Shown here: positions 1 to 6,420 of the stretch, piece after piece
How positions within the stretch are numbered: the first letter of the stretch is position 1
Layout of the letters: each line of letters opens with the position of its first letter
DNA from: Fibrobacter sp.
GTDB taxonomy: Bacteria > Fibrobacterota > Fibrobacteria > Fibrobacterales > Fibrobacteraceae
Assembly: GCA_016295375.1 (NCBI GenBank)
Contig: JAEDLI010000084.1
Span: 1-10,327, forward strand
DNA: 10,327 bases
Reading direction: 5' to 3'
Translations under genes and position numbers: made by a program
Notes under the pieces: model-generated
The model's input: the letters and a program-made list of their open reading frames with translations, nothing else
What the model was told of the DNA's origin: nothing
Databases searched by the model: none

Positions 1-61
1 ACTGAACCACGACAGCTCCACCAACGGGCTCATCAAGTGGTTCAAGAAGCACCAGAAGTAA
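1..61 (+). CDS. pgi: Glucose-6-phosphate isomerase, C-terminal end (partial)
   Basis: Only the last 19 codons are in the window, read from base 2 and ending at TAA (59-61). The visible peptide contains HDSSTNGLI followed by a basic tail, WFKKHQK. From memory this matches the conserved C-terminus of bacterial glucose-6-phosphate isomerase; the E. coli enzyme ends with DSSTNGLI and a short basic tail. The enzyme interconverts glucose 6-phosphate and fructose 6-phosphate in the cytoplasm, in glycolysis and gluconeogenesis. The gene is the only one on the plus strand, converges with the tRNA-Asp gene, and is followed by three hairpins. The identification rests on about nine diagnostic residues, so it is good but not certain. 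Confidence 0.8.
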   Translation, partial: LNHDSSTNGLIKWFKKHQK

Positions 62-66
62 GTATA

Positions 67-87
67 AGGCGGGGCGTTTCCCCGCTT
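67..87 (+). terminator. GC-rich hairpin just after pgi stop
   Basis: GCGGGG (69-74) pairs with CCCCGC (80-85) around a 5-base loop, and outer A/T and G/T pairs can extend the stem. Only two Ts follow, so this is a strong stem without a proper U-tract. It could slow polymerase or protect the pgi mRNA 3' end. Confidence 0.4.
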
Positions 88-95
88 CCACATTG

Positions 96-123
96 AAATC
101 CCTGCCTCTAAGCAAGGATTTTT
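96..123 (+). terminator. Second hairpin after pgi, weak terminator
   Basis: AAATCC (96-101) pairs with GGATTT (116-121). After a single mismatch, TGC (103-105) pairs with GCA (112-114) around a 6-base loop. A run of five Ts (119-123) overlaps and follows the stem. It is A/T-rich and much weaker than the next hairpin. Confidence 0.35.
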
Positions 124-132
124 CCTTAGATT

Positions 133-157
133 CGCATCCTCACGGGTGCGTTTTTTT
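133..157 (+). terminator. Intrinsic terminator of pgi
   Basis: A 7-bp stem (133-139 with 144-150, one G-T wobble) closes on the tetraloop TCAC and is followed directly by seven Ts (151-157). This is a textbook Rho-independent terminator, placed about 70 bases after the pgi stop codon. The loop context CCTCACGG recurs in the minus-strand terminator at 8791-8818. Confidence 0.85.
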
Positions 158-176
158 GGCCAGTGTATTTCGAAAC

Positions 177-204
177 AAAAAGCCCTCTCTCTCGAGAGGG
201 CTTT
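177..204 (-). terminator. Intrinsic terminator of tRNA-Asp
   Basis: A perfect 11-bp inverted repeat (179-189 with 194-204) has a 4-base loop, read GAGA on the minus strand. On the minus strand the stem runs into five Ts (complement of 177-181). It begins 3 bases after the tRNA 3' end, so the primary transcript has almost no trailer before the terminator stem. Read on the plus strand the stem ends in TTT, so it may also back up pgi termination. Confidence 0.8.
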
Positions 205-206
205 CG

Positions 207-282
207 CGGGATAGACGAGGCTTGAACTCGCAACCTCCGGCGTGACAGGCCGGTGCTCTAACCAAAATTGAGCTACCACCCC
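207..282 (-). tRNA. tRNA-Asp (anticodon GUC), 76 nt, no encoded CCA
   Basis: The minus strand folds into a full cloverleaf. The acceptor stem GGGGTGG pairs with CTATCCC (two G-U pairs), and the D-stem is GCTC with GAGC. The anticodon stem CCGGC with GCCGG encloses the loop CTGTCAC, whose anticodon GTC lies at 244-246. The variable loop is AGGTT, and the T-arm is GCGAG-TTCAAGC-CTCGT. The discriminator is G (207), as expected for aspartate tRNA. The D-loop is long (11 bases) because of four Ts before the invariant GG. It has A15 facing T48, a normal Levitt pair. CCA is not encoded, so the 3' end needs RNase Z-type processing and CCA addition. Position 46 is G, the target base of TrmB. The gene has its own promoter and terminator. 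Confidence 0.97.
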
Positions 283-317
283 ATTGTGGTTTGCCCGGTT
301 TCCCAAGCAACGGAGCA

Positions 318-346
318 AATATATAAATGTAGATTCACTCTGTCAA
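318..346 (-). promoter_or_regulatory. Sigma-70-type promoter of tRNA-Asp
   Basis: On the minus strand there is a perfect -35 TTGACA (341-346), a 17-base spacer, and a -10 TATATT (318-323). Transcription should start near 311, about 28 bases before the tRNA 5' end. The promoter lies in the 95-base gap after the ABC-F gene. No intrinsic terminator is visible for the ABC-F gene, so read-through from it could also reach the tRNA. Confidence 0.85.
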
Positions 347-377
347 GGGCAAAAGGGGCTGTTTTTGACAAAATAGG

Positions 378-1970
378 CTATTTTTTCTTCTTTTTGGACT
401 CCAGCCATTCGTCGAAGGTGATGCTGCGGTCGATGACTCCGTTCGGGGTCAGTTCGAGCACGCGGTTCGCGATCGTCTGTACGAATTCGTGGTCCTGGGA
501 GCAGAAGATAATCGGGCCCTGGAAGGCGGTGAGGCCGTTGTTGAGGGCGGTGATGGCTTCCAAGTCCAGGTGGGCGGTGGGCTCGTCCAGCAAGAGGCAG
601 TTCGCGTTGCTGAGCATCATGCGGCTGAGCATACAGCGCACCTTTTCGCCACCGCTAAGCACGTTCGCGCTCTTGAGGGCTTCTTCGCCGGTAAAGAGCA
701 TGCGGCCGAGGAACCCGCGGATGAAGGTTTCGTCCTGTTCCTTGCTGTACTGGCGCAGCCAATCCACCAGGGAGAGATCGCAGCCGAAGTAGGCGTCGTT
801 ATTTTTGGGGAAGTAGCTGTAGCTGATGGTGTTGCCCCACTTGAGCACGCCATCGGGTGCCTTGGTTTCTTCGGCGATGAGCTGGAAGAAGGCGGTCTTG
901 AGTGTGTCGTATTCACCGACGAGGGCCACCTTGTCGCCACTGTTCAGGCTGAAATCGAAGTTCTTGCAGATGATGCCGTCGCCGCCGTCGATGGTGGCGT
1001 TCTTGACTTTTAGCACGATCTTGCCCGGTTCGCGGTCCATCTTGAAGTTGACCCATGGGAACTTACGGCTAGAGGCCGGCATTTCTTCGACGGTCATCTT
1101 GTCGAGGAGCTTCTTGCGGCTGGTGGCCTGCTTGGCCTTGGCTGCGTTAGAAGCGAAGCGGCGGATGAACGCCTTGAGTTCTTCGATCTTTTCTTCGGCG
1201 CGGCGGTTCTGGTCCTTGCGCTGCTTCTGGGCGAGCTGACTTGCTGCATACCAGAATTCGTAGTTACCGCCGTAGATGTTGATCTTGCCGTAGTCGATAT
1301 CGCAGGTGTGAGTGCAGACCGCGTTGAGGAAGTGACGGTCATGGCTCACCACGATCACGATGTTTTCGAAACGTTCCAGGTAGTCTTCGAGCCAGCCGAC
1401 AGTTTCCAAGTCCAAGTGGTTCGTCGGTTCGTCGAGCAAAAGAATGTCCGGGTTGCCGAACAGCGCCTGGGCGAGGAGCACGCGCACCTTGAGGCCGGCG
1501 TCCAAGTCGGCCATGAGGCTGTAGTGGAATTCTTCGGGAATGCCGAGTCCTTTCAGGAGCACTGCTGCGTTAGAGTCGGCTTCGTAGCCGCCGATTTCGC
1601 CGAAGCGGGTCTCGATTTCCATGGCCTGCATGCCCTGTTCTTCCGTCATTTCGGGGAGCGCATAGAGTTCGTCGCGTTTCTTGCCCAGCTCGTAGAGCTC
1701 GGGGAAACCCATCATGACGGTTTCGAGAACGGTGTTCTGTTCGTAGGCGAAGTGGTCCTGCTTCAGGACGGCGATGCGTTCGCCCGGGTCCTTGGTGACT
1801 TCACCGGTGTTGGGTTCGAGTTCGCCCGAAAGGATTTTCAGGAAGGTTGATTTTCCGGCGCCGTTCGCACCGATGACTCCGTAGCAGTTGCCACGCTTGA
1901 AGGAGAGGTTCACCTCTTTGAAGAGGACGCGGCTACCGTATTGAAGACTGACATTAGAAACGTTGAGCAT
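378..1970 (-). CDS. ybiT: ABC-F family ATPase, YbiT type
   Basis: A 530-residue cytoplasmic protein with two nucleotide-binding domains and no membrane segments, collinear with and the same length as E. coli YbiT as I recall it. ABC-F proteins bind ribosomes and act on translation; the exact role of YbiT-type members is poorly defined. NBD1 has Walker A GANGAGKS (34-41), a degenerate signature LDAGLK (156-161), Walker B LLLDEP (D180, E181) and switch H210. A basic linker (about 235-315) joins the domains. NBD2 has a degenerate Walker A GEYDTLKT (352-359), a canonical signature LSGGEK (438-443), D462/E463, and Q492 where the switch histidine is expected. The C-terminus is five lysines. I chose ATG 1968-1970 because family homology begins at MLNVSNV; a GTG at 1998-2000 would add ten residues that do not fit the family. 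The gene ends 95 bases before the tRNA-Asp gene. The symbol is by homology. Confidence 0.92.
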   Translation of the reverse strand: MLNVSNVSLQYGSRVLFKEVNLSFKRGNCYGVIGANGAGKSTFLKILSGELEPNTGEVTKDPGERIAVLKQDHFAYEQNTVLETVMMGFPELYELGKKRDELYALPEMTEEQGMQAMEIETRFGEIGGYEADSNAAVLLKGLGIPEEFHYSLMADLDAGLKVRVLLAQALFGNPDILLLDEPTNHLDLETVGWLEDYLERFENIVIVVSHDRHFLNAVCTHTCDIDYGKINIYGGNYEFWYAASQLAQKQRKDQNRRAEEKIEELKAFIRRFASNAAKAKQATSRKKLLDKMTVEEMPASSRKFPWVNFKMDREPGKIVLKVKNATIDGGDGIICKNFDFSLNSGDKVALVGEYDTLKTAFFQLIAEETKAPDGVLKWGNTISYSYFPKNNDAYFGCDLSLVDWLRQYSKEQDETFIRGFLGRMLFTGEEALKSANVLSGGEKVRCMLSRMMLSNANCLLLDEPTAHLDLEAITALNNGLTAFQGPIIFCSQDHEFVQTIANRVLELTPNGVIDRSITFDEWLESKKKKK

Positions 1971-2002
1971 GGGCCAAAGATAGTAAAAGATGAGTGCCAC
2001 GG

Positions 2003-2021
2003 CAAAACAATTATTGTTTTG
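2003..2021. promoter_or_regulatory. Perfect 19-base palindrome upstream of the ABC-F gene
   Basis: CAAAACAAT and ATTGTTTTG flank a single central T, with no mismatch in the 9-base arms. It lies 33 bases upstream of the ABC-F ATG, just downstream of the possible promoter. Being A/T-rich, it looks more like a DNA operator than a stable RNA hairpin. A four-codon reading frame (M-S-K-Q-stop, 2025 to 2011 on the minus strand) runs through it. Confidence 0.45.
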
Positions 2022-2034
2022 ACATGGCCGAATC

Positions 2035-2063
2035 GCACTATCTACGTTTCAAAGAAATGTCAA
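2035..2063 (-). promoter_or_regulatory. Possible promoter of the ABC-F gene
   Basis: A perfect -35 TTGACA is read on the minus strand at 2058-2063. At a 17-base spacer the -10 would be TAGTGC (2035-2040), a poor match, so the -10 call is uncertain. The site sits in the only non-coding gap between trmO and the ABC-F gene, 65-93 bases upstream of the ATG. Confidence 0.3.
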
Positions 2064-2073
2064 GATAGTAAAT

Positions 2074-2108
2074 TAGGATCTAGGATTTAGATTCTAGGGG
2101 CTAGAGAG
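2074..2108. repeat. Five tandem 7-base units, TAG-type heptads
   Basis: Five consecutive 7-base units each begin with TAG on the plus strand. The first is TAGGATC, the second differs from it at one base, and the last is TAGAGAG. The array starts 11 bases after the trmO stop codon on the minus strand and fills most of the gap before the ABC-F promoter. The period is exact although the units have diverged. Confidence 0.7.
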
Positions 2109-2119
2109 GATTCTTTTTT

Positions 2120-2800
2120 TCAGATGATGTTTTCAACGATAAGGGATTCGCCTTGCACGCGGAACTTGATTTCGTGGTCGGAGAATTTCAGTCCGTAGAT
2201 TCGTGCGGGGTCGTCCTGGTAATGGGGGCGCGGGTCCTGCCGCAACAGTTCAATCAGGGCGCGGCGTTTTTCCGGAGCGACCTTTTCTAGTTCGGTATCG
2301 GAGATTTCCACCTGCAGCCTAGATTCTGGAGCGGTTGCCGCAAAGCCCCCGACGGCGTCGGGGATGCTGTCGGCGTAGGGGAGGTAGGGCTTGATATCCA
2401 CGATGGGCGTGCCGTCCATCAGGTCTGCCCCGCTTACCACGATGACAGGGCCGTTTTCCTTGTCGTTATGGATCTCTTCGATTTTTACGCAGGACATGGC
2501 CAGAGGGTTTGGCCGAAAGCTGGACCGTGTGGCGAACACTCCCAGGCGGGTGTTGCCGCCCAGGCGGGGCGGCCGTACCGTAGGTTTCCAGGTGTCCCGG
2601 ACATTTTCGGAAAAAATCCACAGGAGCCACAGGTGGCTGAATCCTTCTAGACCGCGAATGGCGTCAGGATTGCGGAACTCCTTTTCGAATACGATTTGCG
2701 ACCGGAGCTCCTTCAGGATTCCACTCTGCCTTGGAATTCCGAACTTTTCAGGGAAATCGCTCCTGATGCGGGCGACGGTCTTGAAATTGAATTCATCCAT
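2120..2800 (-). CDS. trmO: tRNA (adenine(37)-N6)-methyltransferase TrmO (TsaA/YaeB family)
   Basis: A 226-residue protein, close to E. coli TrmO (235). TrmO uses S-adenosylmethionine to methylate t6A37 to m6t6A37 in certain tRNAs, mainly a threonine isoacceptor in E. coli. Family motifs appear in order: RGLEGFSHLWLL (49-60), RPPRLGG (76-82), GVFATRSSFRPNP (87-99), DGTPIVDIKPYLPYAD (129-144), and DPRPHY (189-194) near the C-terminus. TrmO has its own beta-barrel SAM fold rather than a Rossmann fold. The ATG (2798-2800) overlaps the end of the upstream membrane-protein gene by 8 bases, which suggests translational coupling. It is probably the last gene of the recN-pgsA-membrane protein-trmO run. 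No terminator hairpin follows; a 7-base repeat array lies in that place. tRNA-Asp(GUC) is not a t6A tRNA, so it is not the expected substrate. Confidence 0.95.
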   Translation of the reverse strand: MDEFNFKTVARIRSDFPEKFGIPRQSGILKELRSQIVFEKEFRNPDAIRGLEGFSHLWLLWIFSENVRDTWKPTVRPPRLGGNTRLGVFATRSSFRPNPLAMSCVKIEEIHNDKENGPVIVVSGADLMDGTPIVDIKPYLPYADSIPDAVGGFAATAPESRLQVEISDTELEKVAPEKRRALIELLRQDPRPHYQDDPARIYGLKFSDHEIKFRVQGESLIVENII

Positions 2801-3584
2801 GGTGCCGTACCCAATGCCGGTAGGCCCTATCCGCCTTGGCGTTTTTCAATTTCAACCGCTTATTCAAGGGCCAGTAAATGAAGGCGAAAAGGATATACCC
2901 GCACAAAAGGACAATCCAGTGGTTCAGCCCTAGCCGCGTTTCCAGAAGCCGCATCTCGATAAACATGATTGGGCCTGCAATCAGGAACAACGGCAGCTGC
3001 CGGCATTGGTCACCCAGGGAATAGCGGGATTCGTAACTCACGATGGAGTTCATCATGGGGAAACTGGTGCAGAACCCGCCCATGAGCCGCTTGATGACCA
3101 TGAGTCCCGCCACCACGAAGGCGATGGCCGGAGCCTTGATATAAACCGGCAGGGGAGTCTTGTAGGGGACACCCGACTTGTAGGGCTGCTTGATGAATAT
3201 GAGGATTCCTAGCAGGAAATCGAAGAGGCAGACCCCGTAAAAGACGGGCTCGCTGTCGGGAACGATGGGCTGGAGCGTCATGCCGATAAGTACAAAAATG
3301 ACAAGCCCGATAATGATGGCGGGAACGATAGGGATATGCAGCTTGTTGCGCCCGATGCGTACCACATGAACATACATGAGGCAGAGCAGGGCCGAAATGG
3401 CGTTGGCCGCTCCCATGGGGAGGCCAACCGCAATGTAGGCGAAACCGCAAGGAATCGGGATGGTGGCCGCCACCGCCTTGAGCTGCGGGTCCTTCATGTA
3501 GGCACTGGCTGTACCCAGGGCCGTCACCATAAAGATGAGCAACCAGTCGTAGGGTTCAAAGTTGAAATTGAGATTCTGCCACAT
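2793..3584 (-). CDS. Multi-spanning inner-membrane protein of unknown function
   Basis: 263 residues with about eight hydrophobic segments, roughly at 13-30, 40-56, 58-77, 84-104, 112-132, 149-165, 196-213 and 222-240, and a basic cytoplasm-like tail (NKRLKLKNAK onward). I do not recognise the family with confidence. The two halves look related: each has a short motif in which proline and glycine are 15 residues apart (P43...G58 and P176...G191), followed by two hydrophobic segments. The motif is reminiscent of the small GlpM/DUF3147 membrane proteins, but that is a weak memory-based resemblance. The ATG (3582-3584) lies 27 bases after the pgsA stop codon without a clear ribosome binding site, and the 3' end overlaps trmO by 8 bases. 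The gene is therefore probably co-transcribed with pgsA and trmO. Context allows a membrane or lipid role but does not prove one. Confidence 0.8.
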   Translation of the reverse strand: MWQNLNFNFEPYDWLLIFMVTALGTASAYMKDPQLKAVAATIPIPCGFAYIAVGLPMGAANAISALLCLMYVHVVRIGRNKLHIPIVPAIIIGLVIFVLIGMTLQPIVPDSEPVFYGVCLFDFLLGILIFIKQPYKSGVPYKTPLPVYIKAPAIAFVVAGLMVIKRLMGGFCTSFPMMNSIVSYESRYSLGDQCRQLPLFLIAGPIMFIEMRLLETRLGLNHWIVLLCGYILFAFIYWPLNKRLKLKNAKADRAYRHWVRHHG

Positions 3585-3611
3585 GGTAGTCCAGGGCGAT
3601 TTGCGGCCGGG

Positions 3612-4769
3612 CTAGACGAATTTTTTCAATATATGCTTGCTGGACACGAAATACTCGATACCGCTGATGATGGTGATGGCGGTAATGACTCCCATGACAG
3701 CCTGGGGGAAAACATTCCAGATGGATTCGAAATTCGGAATCAGCTTTTGTACGGGGTCGATTGCCCCAAGGAGTATAGCCACGATGCCGATTCCCTGGAG
3801 GGCGGTTTTCCACTTACCGCTACGACGGGCGGGCATGATCATGCCTTCGCTGGCGGCAAGTGTCCGGAGGGTCTCTACGCTGGATTCCCTGAAGTAGATA
3901 AGCGCAACCATCCAAACAGGAGCGTAGCCTGTGGCGATAAAGCACATGAAGATGGTCATGTTGGAAATCTTGTCGCTGAAGGGGTCCAGGTATTTGCCCA
4001 GGGTGCTGACTTCGCCCATGGCACGGGCGAGCTTTCCGTCCAGAAAATCCGTGAGCATAAAACCGAGAACCATGACCAGGGCAAGCACCTTGAACACAAG
4101 GCTGTTGTTGCTGTAGTCCAAATCGTTGTCGTAGAAAAACACCCACAAGAAAAATGGTGTGAGCACGATACGGCTCATGGTGAGCTGGCTTGCGATAGAA
4201 AGGGGCTTTCGGTGGGCGGGGTCACGGTAGTACCAGTAGGCGTAGGCGACGGTAGAGGCGAGAATCAAGAGGATGGTTGCCACCATGCATATCTGCTGGT
4301 ATTCTTCAAGGTTCAGCAGATAAACGCCCATGGTGATGGTGGTGGCCAGGTTGGCCAGCTTGCTCCAGCGCCTCTTGTGGGGAAGTTTCTTACCTTCGCG
4401 AAGAACGCCCAGGGAGAACAGGGTATGGGCGATAAGGCGGGCGAGGAGCAGGGCGCAGCCCACGCCGAGAATTTTTTCAACGCTTTCGGAGTAGACCAGT
4501 TCCCGTACGAAGATACTGGTCATGACAGCAAAGGAGAGGAAACCGTCGATAAAGTTGAGCCATAGCTTGTAATAGGGTTTTTCAATATCTTGACCGCGAA
4601 GCTGGTATAGCTTGAACCAGCCCATAATAAGGGCGATAGCCACAAAGGCGGTTGCCATCTTGGTCATGCCTTGCCATATAAAGGCAATAACGCAAATAAA
4701 GACAATTGCTCTAAGTACGCTCCAAAGGCGGTTGCGGAAACGAACCTCTGTTTTTGTGACCTCGTTCAT
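3612..4769 (-). CDS. pgsA: CDP-diacylglycerol-glycerol-3-phosphate 3-phosphatidyltransferase with extra N-terminal domain
   Basis: The C-terminal half (about 190-385) is a complete CDP-alcohol phosphotransferase. The catalytic signature is intact and correctly spaced: D241, D244-G245, A248-R249, G258, D262, D266. The segment RESSVETLRTLAASEG (294-309), then GKWKTALQ (318-325), is typical of PgsA, which makes phosphatidylglycerophosphate from CDP-diacylglycerol and glycerol 3-phosphate in the inner membrane. SQLTMSRI (194-201) matches the family's entry motif. At 385 residues the protein is about twice the usual length (E. coli PgsA is about 182). The extra N-terminal 190 residues are also membrane-embedded and seem to be a decayed copy of the same fold: RLWSVLRAI (14-22), KLYQLRG (53-59), K68 with FID (73-75), and a later EGKKLP (125-130). 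All but one of the catalytic aspartates are absent there. The start overlaps the recN stop as ATGA, with GGAG 8 bases upstream. Confidence 0.9.
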   Translation of the reverse strand: MNEVTKTEVRFRNRLWSVLRAIVFICVIAFIWQGMTKMATAFVAIALIMGWFKLYQLRGQDIEKPYYKLWLNFIDGFLSFAVMTSIFVRELVYSESVEKILGVGCALLLARLIAHTLFSLGVLREGKKLPHKRRWSKLANLATTITMGVYLLNLEEYQQICMVATILLILASTVAYAYWYYRDPAHRKPLSIASQLTMSRIVLTPFFLWVFFYDNDLDYSNNSLVFKVLALVMVLGFMLTDFLDGKLARAMGEVSTLGKYLDPFSDKISNMTIFMCFIATGYAPVWMVALIYFRESSVETLRTLAASEGMIMPARRSGKWKTALQGIGIVAILLGAIDPVQKLIPNFESIWNVFPQAVMGVITAITIISGIEYFVSSKHILKKFV

Positions 4770-6415
4770 CGGTTGTTCTCCAAGAGTTGTTTCGCGTGTT
4801 CACGAGTGATTTCGGAATTTTCGCCCAGCATGCGGACCAATTCTTCAATGCGACCTTCGTAATCCAGGTCCTTAACGCTAGTAAATGTACGACCGTCTGT
4901 TTCGGCCTTGCTGACAGAAATCTGGTGATTGGCACGGCTTGCCACCTGGTGCAGGTGGGTGATGGTCAATACCTGATGGTGCTTGCCCAGGTTCCGCAGG
5001 GATTCGCCAATGCGGTTTCCTACCTCTCCGCTGATGCCGGAATCCACTTCGTCGAAAATCAGGAGCGGTACGGCGTCCAGTTCGGCCATGACAGTCTTGA
5101 TGGCGAGCAGCACGCGGGAAAGTTCACCGCCGGAGACCGCTTTCTGCAGGCTTTTTTCGCCTTCGCCCGGGTTCGGGGCCAGCAGGAACTCGATACGGTC
5201 CTTTCCGTTAGACGAAAGGGCCTGTTCGACAATCTGGGTCTTGAATACGGCCTTGGGCATGCCGAGGCTCTGCAGGTTGCTTTCTACCGTCTTGTCAAAG
5301 ACGGCCGCCGCCTTCTTGCGGCTGTCGGAAAGTTCCGTCGCGGCTTTCTCCAGCTTGTCGGTGCAGGCCTTGAGCTGCCTGTTCAGTTCTTCAAGGTCGC
5401 TGTCTAGGTTCTCTATGCAGCCCAGTTCCTCTTTGCGCTTTTCGGTGAGTTCCAGAAGGCCTGCGACGTCGGTGCGGTACTTGCGCTTGAGCTTCTGGAT
5501 TTCGGCGATGCGCCCGTTGGCGCGGTCCAGCTCGGCGGCGCTGAGGGCTTTTTCCGGTGTCCGACGCATCAGGTCCTTGCAGATGCTTTCGAAGGGGTCC
5601 GAAACTTCTACAAGGGCCTGCAGGTCCTCTTCGTAGTGTGGAATTTTTTGTGCAAGCCCCTTCAGCTTGGAAAGCAAGCTTTGGGTCTGGTCCAGGATGC
5701 CGTTGTCGTTACCTACAAGGGCCTGGATTTCCATCAGGTAGTTCTGTTCGACTTCGCCCTTGCTTCCGCGATGGACCTTTTCTTCCAGTTCTTCTTCTTC
5801 GCCCAGCTTCAGGTTTGCCTTGGAAAGTTCGTCGAACTGGAATTTCAGAAAGTCTTTCTGGGCGGCCAGTTCCTTGGCCCTGGATTCCGTTTCGGAAATC
5901 TTGTTGCGTATAGAATTCCATTCGCTCCAGAGCTTGGAGTAGTTCTTCAAAAGTTCGCCGTTACCGGCGTAGTCGTCCAGCATCTGGGTGTGGGTTCGCA
6001 CGTCCCGCAACAGCAGCTGTTCGCTCTGGCCGTGCATCTGGATGAGCAGGTCTCCAATCTTTTCCAGATCGGAAAGGCTTACTATGGCTCCGTTGACCCG
6101 GGCCCTGCCCTTGCCGTTTTCGAGAATCTCCCTGCGGATAATGAGCTCGTCGTCGCTGTCGATTTCGAGGGTGGCGAGCAGTTCCTTGACCTGGGGGAGG
6201 TTCTTGATGTCGAAGATTCCTTCGATGACGGCTTTTTCTTCGCCTGCACGGACCATCGAAGATTGCCCGCGGTCACCGCAGATGAGCCGCAGGGCCTTCA
6301 TCAGCACGGACTTGCCTGCGCCAGTTTCGCCGGTAATGGCGGTAAAGCCTTCGTGGAAAGGAACTTCTTGCTTGGCAATTAGCGTGAAACCGTTTATACT
6401 CAGGGACTTCAACAT
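4766..6415 (-). CDS. recN: DNA repair protein RecN
   Basis: 549 residues, the usual RecN length. RecN is a cytoplasmic SMC-like ATPase that acts on DNA double-strand breaks and supports RecA-dependent recombination. The N-terminal head has Walker A GETGAGKS (29-36). The middle (about 160-400) is rich in Glu, Lys and Leu heptads and is the coiled-coil arm. The C-terminal head has the signature SGGELSR (428-434), Walker B LLIFDEVDSG (D455, E456) and a switch histidine in TITHLHQVA (H487). RecN's coiled-coil arm is short compared with SMC proteins, as seen here. The ATG (6413-6415) opens the protein at the expected family start. The stop overlaps the pgsA start by 4 bases. No LexA-type palindrome is evident upstream, though the LexA box of this phylum is not known to me. 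Confidence 0.96.
   Translation of the reverse strand: MLKSLSINGFTLIAKQEVPFHEGFTAITGETGAGKSVLMKALRLICGDRGQSSMVRAGEEKAVIEGIFDIKNLPQVKELLATLEIDSDDELIIRREILENGKGRARVNGAIVSLSDLEKIGDLLIQMHGQSEQLLLRDVRTHTQMLDDYAGNGELLKNYSKLWSEWNSIRNKISETESRAKELAAQKDFLKFQFDELSKANLKLGEEEELEEKVHRGSKGEVEQNYLMEIQALVGNDNGILDQTQSLLSKLKGLAQKIPHYEEDLQALVEVSDPFESICKDLMRRTPEKALSAAELDRANGRIAEIQKLKRKYRTDVAGLLELTEKRKEELGCIENLDSDLEELNRQLKACTDKLEKAATELSDSRKKAAAVFDKTVESNLQSLGMPKAVFKTQIVEQALSSNGKDRIEFLLAPNPGEGEKSLQKAVSGGELSRVLLAIKTVMAELDAVPLLIFDEVDSGISGEVGNRIGESLRNLGKHHQVLTITHLHQVASRANHQISVSKAETDGRTFTSVKDLDYEGRIEELVRMLGENSEITREHAKQLLENNR
4778..4781 (-). promoter_or_regulatory. Shine-Dalgarno site of pgsA inside recN
   Basis: GGAG on the minus strand lies 8 bases before the pgsA ATG, within the last codons of recN. 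It is one of the few clear ribosome binding sites in the window and supports the ATG whose bases overlap the recN stop codon. Confidence 0.6.
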
Positions 6416-6420
6416 GGCGG

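Noticed and set aside
259..269. The run of Ts in the tRNA-Asp D-loop as a sign of a tRNA pseudogene
   Set aside because: All stems pair, the invariant GG and the A15-T48 pair are kept, and the gene has its own good promoter and terminator. A long D-loop is within normal variation.
1971..2000. GTG start at 1998-2000 for the ABC-F gene
   Set aside because: It would add ten residues (hydrophobic, with no family match) before MLNVSNV. The ATG at 1968-1970 gives exactly the YbiT length and start.
2019..2046. Plus-strand promoter with TTGACA at 2019-2024
   Set aside because: No reasonable -10 lies 16-18 bases downstream, and there is no supported plus-strand gene after it.
3336..4565. A 409-codon open frame on the plus strand opposite the membrane-protein gene and pgsA
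   Set aside because: Its translation is rich in Gly, His, Glu and Asp without any recognisable domain, and it lies opposite two well-supported minus-strand genes (one with an intact catalytic signature). It is an antisense shadow.
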